Part shown: piece by piece, positions 6,337 through 8,212 of the stretch
Layout: each line of letters opens with the position of its first letter
Numbering within the stretch: position 1 is the first letter of the stretch
Assembly: GCA_018609965.1 (NCBI GenBank)
Contig: JAHENP010000273.1
Location: 1-8,212, forward strand
Source of the DNA: Haloferacaceae archaeon
GTDB taxonomy: Archaea > Halobacteriota > Halobacteria > Halobacteriales > Haloferacaceae
Direction of reading: 5' to 3'
DNA: 8,212 nucleotides
The notes under the pieces: model-generated
What the model was told of the DNA's origin: nothing
Seen by the model: only the letters and a program-made list of their open reading frames with translations
Databases searched by the model: none
Made by a program: the position numbers and the translations under genes

Positions 6337-6373
6337 CCCCGACAGCGCTGGCAGTCGGCGCGGGGCGGCAACG

Positions 6374-6380
6374 CTTTGTC
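6374..6380 (+). promoter_or_regulatory. TATA-like element of the unknown gene at 6403
   Basis: CTTTGTC lies 23-29 bases before the GTG at 6403. It overlaps the alternative TTG start at 6376, which makes that start unlikely if this promoter is real. Confidence 0.4.
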
Positions 6381-6402
6381 ACTCGGCGCCCGACGGTGGG
6401 TC

Positions 6403-6765
6403 GTGACCGACGACCAGCCCGGCGATCCGACGGTCGTAGAGACAGTCGTCGTGACCGTCTCGGACGTGGTCGCGGCCTGTGAGGCGCGCGACCGGAATCG
6501 GCGGACGGCGGTGTTGCGGATCACCCCGCCGTTCAGCGGCCGGATGCGCGCCCGGCTCCACATGGCCGACGTGGACGCGACCTACGAGGAGCCGGCACCG
6601 ATCCACGTCCACCCGCGGACACTCCTCTCGGAGGTGCCGCCGTACCCGGGGACGGACCCGGAGTCGTGGCGGTCACTCGTGGCGTCGTCACTGCGCGAGG
6701 AGGCGACGATCGAGACCGACCGCGGGACGACGACCCTCAGCGTTGTCGGTCTCGGTGAGGTGTGA
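6403..6765 (+). CDS. Unrecognised small acidic haloarchaeal-type protein (120 aa)
   Basis: From GTG 6403 this is a 120-residue soluble protein with no family I can name. It starts with a short acidic tail, then a strand (TVVETVVVTVS), a helix ending in AACEARDRNRR, and a strand AVLRITPPFSGRMRARLHM. A proline-rich central part contains PIHVHPRTLLSEVPPYP, followed by an amphipathic helix (ESWRSLVASSLREE) and two C-terminal strands (ATIETDRG and TTLSVVGLGEV). There is one cysteine and no CxxC, signal peptide or membrane segment. The RITPPFSGRMRARLH and HVHP segments look like motif-like, conserved stretches. Codon use is typical of the window, and the opposite frames are Arg-rich shadows. The frame extends to a TTG at 6376, which I rejected on promoter position. 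It lies between a zinc-ribbon gene and the convergent cold-shock gene. The function is unknown. Confidence 0.8.
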   Translation: MTDDQPGDPTVVETVVVTVSDVVAACEARDRNRRTAVLRITPPFSGRMRARLHMADVDATYEEPAPIHVHPRTLLSEVPPYPGTDPESWRSLVASSLREEATIETDRGTTTLSVVGLGEV

Positions 6766-6787
6766 CGGACCGCTCCGCCGAGTGTCG

Positions 6788-6982
6788 CTACAGCCGGGTG
6801 AGCTGTTTGGCTCGCGGACCCTTCTCTGCCTGTTCGATCTCGAACTCCACCTCCTCCCCTTCTTCGAGGTCGGGGCCGCTGACGTCTTCCATGTGGAAGA
6901 ACACGTCCTCGTCGGACTCGTCGGTCTCAATGAAGCCGTAGCCGCCCGTGTCGTTGAAGAACGCGACCGTTCCTTGCGCCAT
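6788..6982 (-). CDS. cspA: Cold-shock-domain protein, CspA type
   Basis: This is a 64-residue single-domain nucleic-acid-binding protein of the bacterial CspA type, which is common in haloarchaea. The beginning MAQGTVAFFND is the family's first strand. The RNP1 region is GGYGFIET (13-20) and RNP2 is DVFFHM (26-31), giving the aromatic residues Phe8, Phe9, Tyr15, Phe17, Phe28 and Phe29 that stack on bases. The remainder (EEGEEVEFEIEQAEKGPRA) is acidic as expected for a halophile. It probably binds single-stranded RNA or DNA and acts as an RNA chaperone in the cytoplasm. The frame extends to a TTG at 7021, but the ATG at 6982 coincides exactly with the family N-terminus and has GAGG 8 bases upstream, a plausible ribosome binding site. 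It is a single-gene unit, divergent from the gene at 7105. Confidence 0.95.
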   Translation of the reverse strand: MAQGTVAFFNDTGGYGFIETDESDEDVFFHMEDVSGPDLEEGEEVEFEIEQAEKGPRAKQLTRL

Positions 6983-7016
6983 CGCTGTTGCCTCACTCAG
7001 ATAGTTGGTGTCGCGG

Positions 7017-7027
7017 TACAAGTATCT
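7017..7027 (-). promoter_or_regulatory. TATA-like region of the cold-shock gene
   Basis: Minus-strand AGATACTTGTAC lies about 35-45 bases upstream of the ATG at 6982. Depending on which hexamer is used, transcription would start near 6993-6996, giving a leader of 11-14 bases that includes GTGAGG. Unlike its neighbours, this gene therefore appears to have a short leader with a ribosome binding site. Confidence 0.45.
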
Positions 7028-7074
7028 ACGGGCCGTCTGAGCGCTTCGGGCGGCGTGGCGGCCGGCTCGCCGGT

Positions 7075-7081
7075 CTTATAC
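7075..7081 (+). promoter_or_regulatory. TATA box of the HVO_0476-type zinc-finger gene
   Basis: CTTATAC lies 24-30 bases before the ATG at 7105, the standard geometry for a leaderless haloarchaeal message. It is the best TATA match in the right half of the window. Confidence 0.65.
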
Positions 7082-7104
7082 GCCTCGGTCGCAGAAGCCG
7101 ACAC

Positions 7105-7743
7105 ATGAGCGAGACGAGCCGCGTGCCGGTCGACTGTCCGGCCTGCGGGGACGAGACGGTCCACGAACTGCTGAACGCCGGCGGGCACGCCACCGTGCGG
7201 TGTACGGCCTGTGACCACACCCACAAGACGGAGCTGACGGAGCCGGAGACGGAGACGGTGAACGTGATCGTCTCCCAGGACGGGGAGTCGTGGCCGACGG
7301 CGACGGAAGTCGAGCCGGACCACGAGTTCGCGGTCGGCGACGAGTTCGTCGCCGAGACCAGCGAGGCGATCCAACAGGTGCGGGTGACGGACGTGGAAGT
7401 CGAGAAGGGGCGCGCGGAGTCGGCGACCGCCGAGGCCGCCGTGACGGTGTGGACGCGGGCGGTCGACAACGTCGGCGTCGACGTGACGATCCACCCGAAC
7501 GACGGCCGCCACCGTGAGAATCGGAGCGAGAAGATCTACGTCCCCGGGGACAAGGAGTTCGAGGTCGGCGAGACGGAACGGTTCGGCGAGGAGGAGATCG
7601 AGGTCGTCGGCATCCACGTCCGCGACGACACGGACGGCTACTCCTTCGACAAGGCGGACATCGGCGGCCAGAGCGTCTTCGCGAAGGACATCAAACGGTT
7701 GTTCGGCCGCGACCAGATCACCAGCGCCTGGTCCGGCTGGTGA
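7105..7743 (+). CDS. HVO_0476-family zinc-finger protein (212 aa)
   Basis: This is a 212-residue soluble protein. A zinc-ribbon lies at residues 11-36 with CPACGD (Cys11, Cys14) and CTACDH (Cys33, Cys36). After an acidic linker (KTELTEPETE) there is a strand NVIVSQDGESW and then a long beta-rich region: EVEPDHEFAVGDEFVAE (about 68-84), QQVRVTDVEVEKG (90-102), VDVTIHPNDG, YVPGDKEFEVGETERFGEEE and IEVVGIHVRDD. The conserved C-terminal tail is KDIKRLFGRDQ. The architecture fits what I recall as the archaeal HVO_0476 family, whose function is not established; the name is from memory. The repeated DEFxVGDEFVAE / KEFEVGETERF strand pairs suggest two related beta subdomains. The ATG at 7105 is chosen over an in-frame upstream start at 6988 because the TATA box sits 24-30 bases before it. 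It converges on radB and is divergent from the cold-shock gene. Confidence 0.85.
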   Translation: MSETSRVPVDCPACGDETVHELLNAGGHATVRCTACDHTHKTELTEPETETVNVIVSQDGESWPTATEVEPDHEFAVGDEFVAETSEAIQQVRVTDVEVEKGRAESATAEAAVTVWTRAVDNVGVDVTIHPNDGRHRENRSEKIYVPGDKEFEVGETERFGEEEIEVVGIHVRDDTDGYSFDKADIGGQSVFAKDIKRLFGRDQITSAWSGW

Positions 7744-7767
7744 CCGACGGCGGCCGCCGTGGGTCGG
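7744..7767. terminator. GC palindrome between convergent genes, possible bidirectional terminator
   Basis: A perfect 12-base palindrome, CGGCGGCCGCCG (7748-7759), flanked by CCGA and TCGG, fills the 24-base gap between the stops of the zinc-finger gene and radB. It could fold on either strand. There is no T-run, and archaeal termination usually depends on T-runs rather than hairpins, so the role is uncertain. Confidence 0.3.
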
Positions 7768-8212
7768 CTACTGCTGTGGGTCGGCGTTTTCGATCCCCGC
7801 GTCGGTGATCTGGAACCGGGCGCGTTCTCCGGCCGGCTCCGAACGGTGTTTCTTGACCGTCGCCCGGCGGTTGCCGCCGCGGAACCGTTCGAGTCCGACG
7901 ACCACACCCGTCCAGTGTTCCAACGTGTTCCCGCCCAACGGCCGCGTCCGGTCGGCGTCCGGGTCGGTGAACACCTGGTTGGTGACGACCACCGCGAGAT
8001 CGTGGCGTTTCGCCAACGCCAACAGGTGAGTGATCTGGCGAGCGACCGCCCGGAGGGTCTCCCCCTCGTTGTCCTCGGCGGTGCGTTCCAACCGGTAGAA
8101 GCCGGTCGCGGAGTCGAGCACGATCAGGCCGACCCGTTCGGCGAACTCCTCGGTGTCGCGGACCGCCTCCGACTGTTCGTCGAAGTCGGCCGCCTCCGAG
8201 ACGATCAGCCGC
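7768..8212 (-). CDS. radB: DNA repair and recombination protein RadB, C-terminal part
   Basis: The last 147 residues are present; the N-terminus, including Walker A, lies beyond the right edge. The fragment begins RLIVSEAADFDEQ and contains the Walker B strand VGLIVLDSATGFYR. The conserved RecA-fold segment AVVVTNQVFTDPDADRTRP follows, then GGNTLEHWTGVVVGLE, which corresponds to the L2 and following region of RadA/RadB/RecA proteins. The C-terminal KKHRSEPAGERARFQITDAGI is typical of RadB. RadB is a short RadA paralogue of euryarchaea that lacks the N-terminal helix-hairpin-helix domain. It binds DNA and aids RadA-driven homologous recombination rather than catalysing efficient strand exchange itself. 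The short length after Walker B and the absence of a RadA-type C-terminus separate it from RadA. It converges on the zinc-finger gene with 24 bases between stops. Confidence 0.93.
   Translation of the reverse strand, partial: RLIVSEAADFDEQSEAVRDTEEFAERVGLIVLDSATGFYRLERTAEDNEGETLRAVARQITHLLALAKRHDLAVVVTNQVFTDPDADRTRPLGGNTLEHWTGVVVGLERFRGGNRRATVKKHRSEPAGERARFQITDAGIENADPQQ

Overview
The window is chromosomal DNA from a halophilic archaeon (class Halobacteria). The evidence is a strongly GC-rich sequence, very acidic proteins full of Asp and Glu, families restricted to or typical of haloarchaea (HalX-type response regulator, bacterio-opsin-activator-like HTH regulator, RadB), and TATA-type promoters placed 23-31 bases upstream of start codons, as expected for leaderless haloarchaeal transcripts. 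The genus cannot be fixed from the sequence alone. There are no tRNA or rRNA genes, insertion sequences, CRISPR arrays or phage genes. Everything looks like ordinary host sequence.

Layout. 1-171 (-) is the start of an unrecognised protein that runs off the left edge. 389-571 (-) is a 60-residue two-CxxC zinc-finger microprotein. 751-1335 (+) is a receiver plus HalX response regulator. Convergent with it is a two-gene operon on the minus strand: a soluble histidine kinase (4075 to 3005), then, 11 bases on, a PAS-GAF-BAT-HTH_10 regulator (2993 to 1446). Divergent from the kinase is a HAD-family hydrolase (4233-4904), which runs tail to tail with an HD-domain phosphohydrolase (6081 to 4912). The HD gene shares a divergent promoter region with a 48-residue zinc-ribbon protein (6190-6336), followed by an unrecognised 120-residue protein (6403-6765). 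A cold-shock-domain protein (6982 to 6788) is divergent from a 212-residue zinc-finger protein of the HVO_0476 type (7105-7743). That gene converges on the C-terminal two thirds of radB (beyond 8212 to 7768).

How it fits together. The left half is a signalling locus: a kinase co-transcribed with a DNA-binding regulator that has its own PAS and GAF sensors but no receiver, and a receiver-only (HalX) response regulator next door pointing at them. The most economical reading, which is inference, is that the kinase signals to the HalX protein while the Bat-like protein sets transcription. The right half is a set of short, mostly single-gene transcription units for housekeeping: nucleotide or phosphate metabolism (HAD, HD), nucleic-acid-associated small proteins (Csp, zinc fingers) and recombination (RadB).

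I found no clear new defence, mobile or biosynthetic system. The items most worth a second look are the kinase/Bat-like/HalX cluster, a palindrome at the predicted transcription start of the kinase operon, a short motif shared by the signalling promoters, and the two conserved-looking but unexplained proteins at 6403-6765 and 7105-7743.
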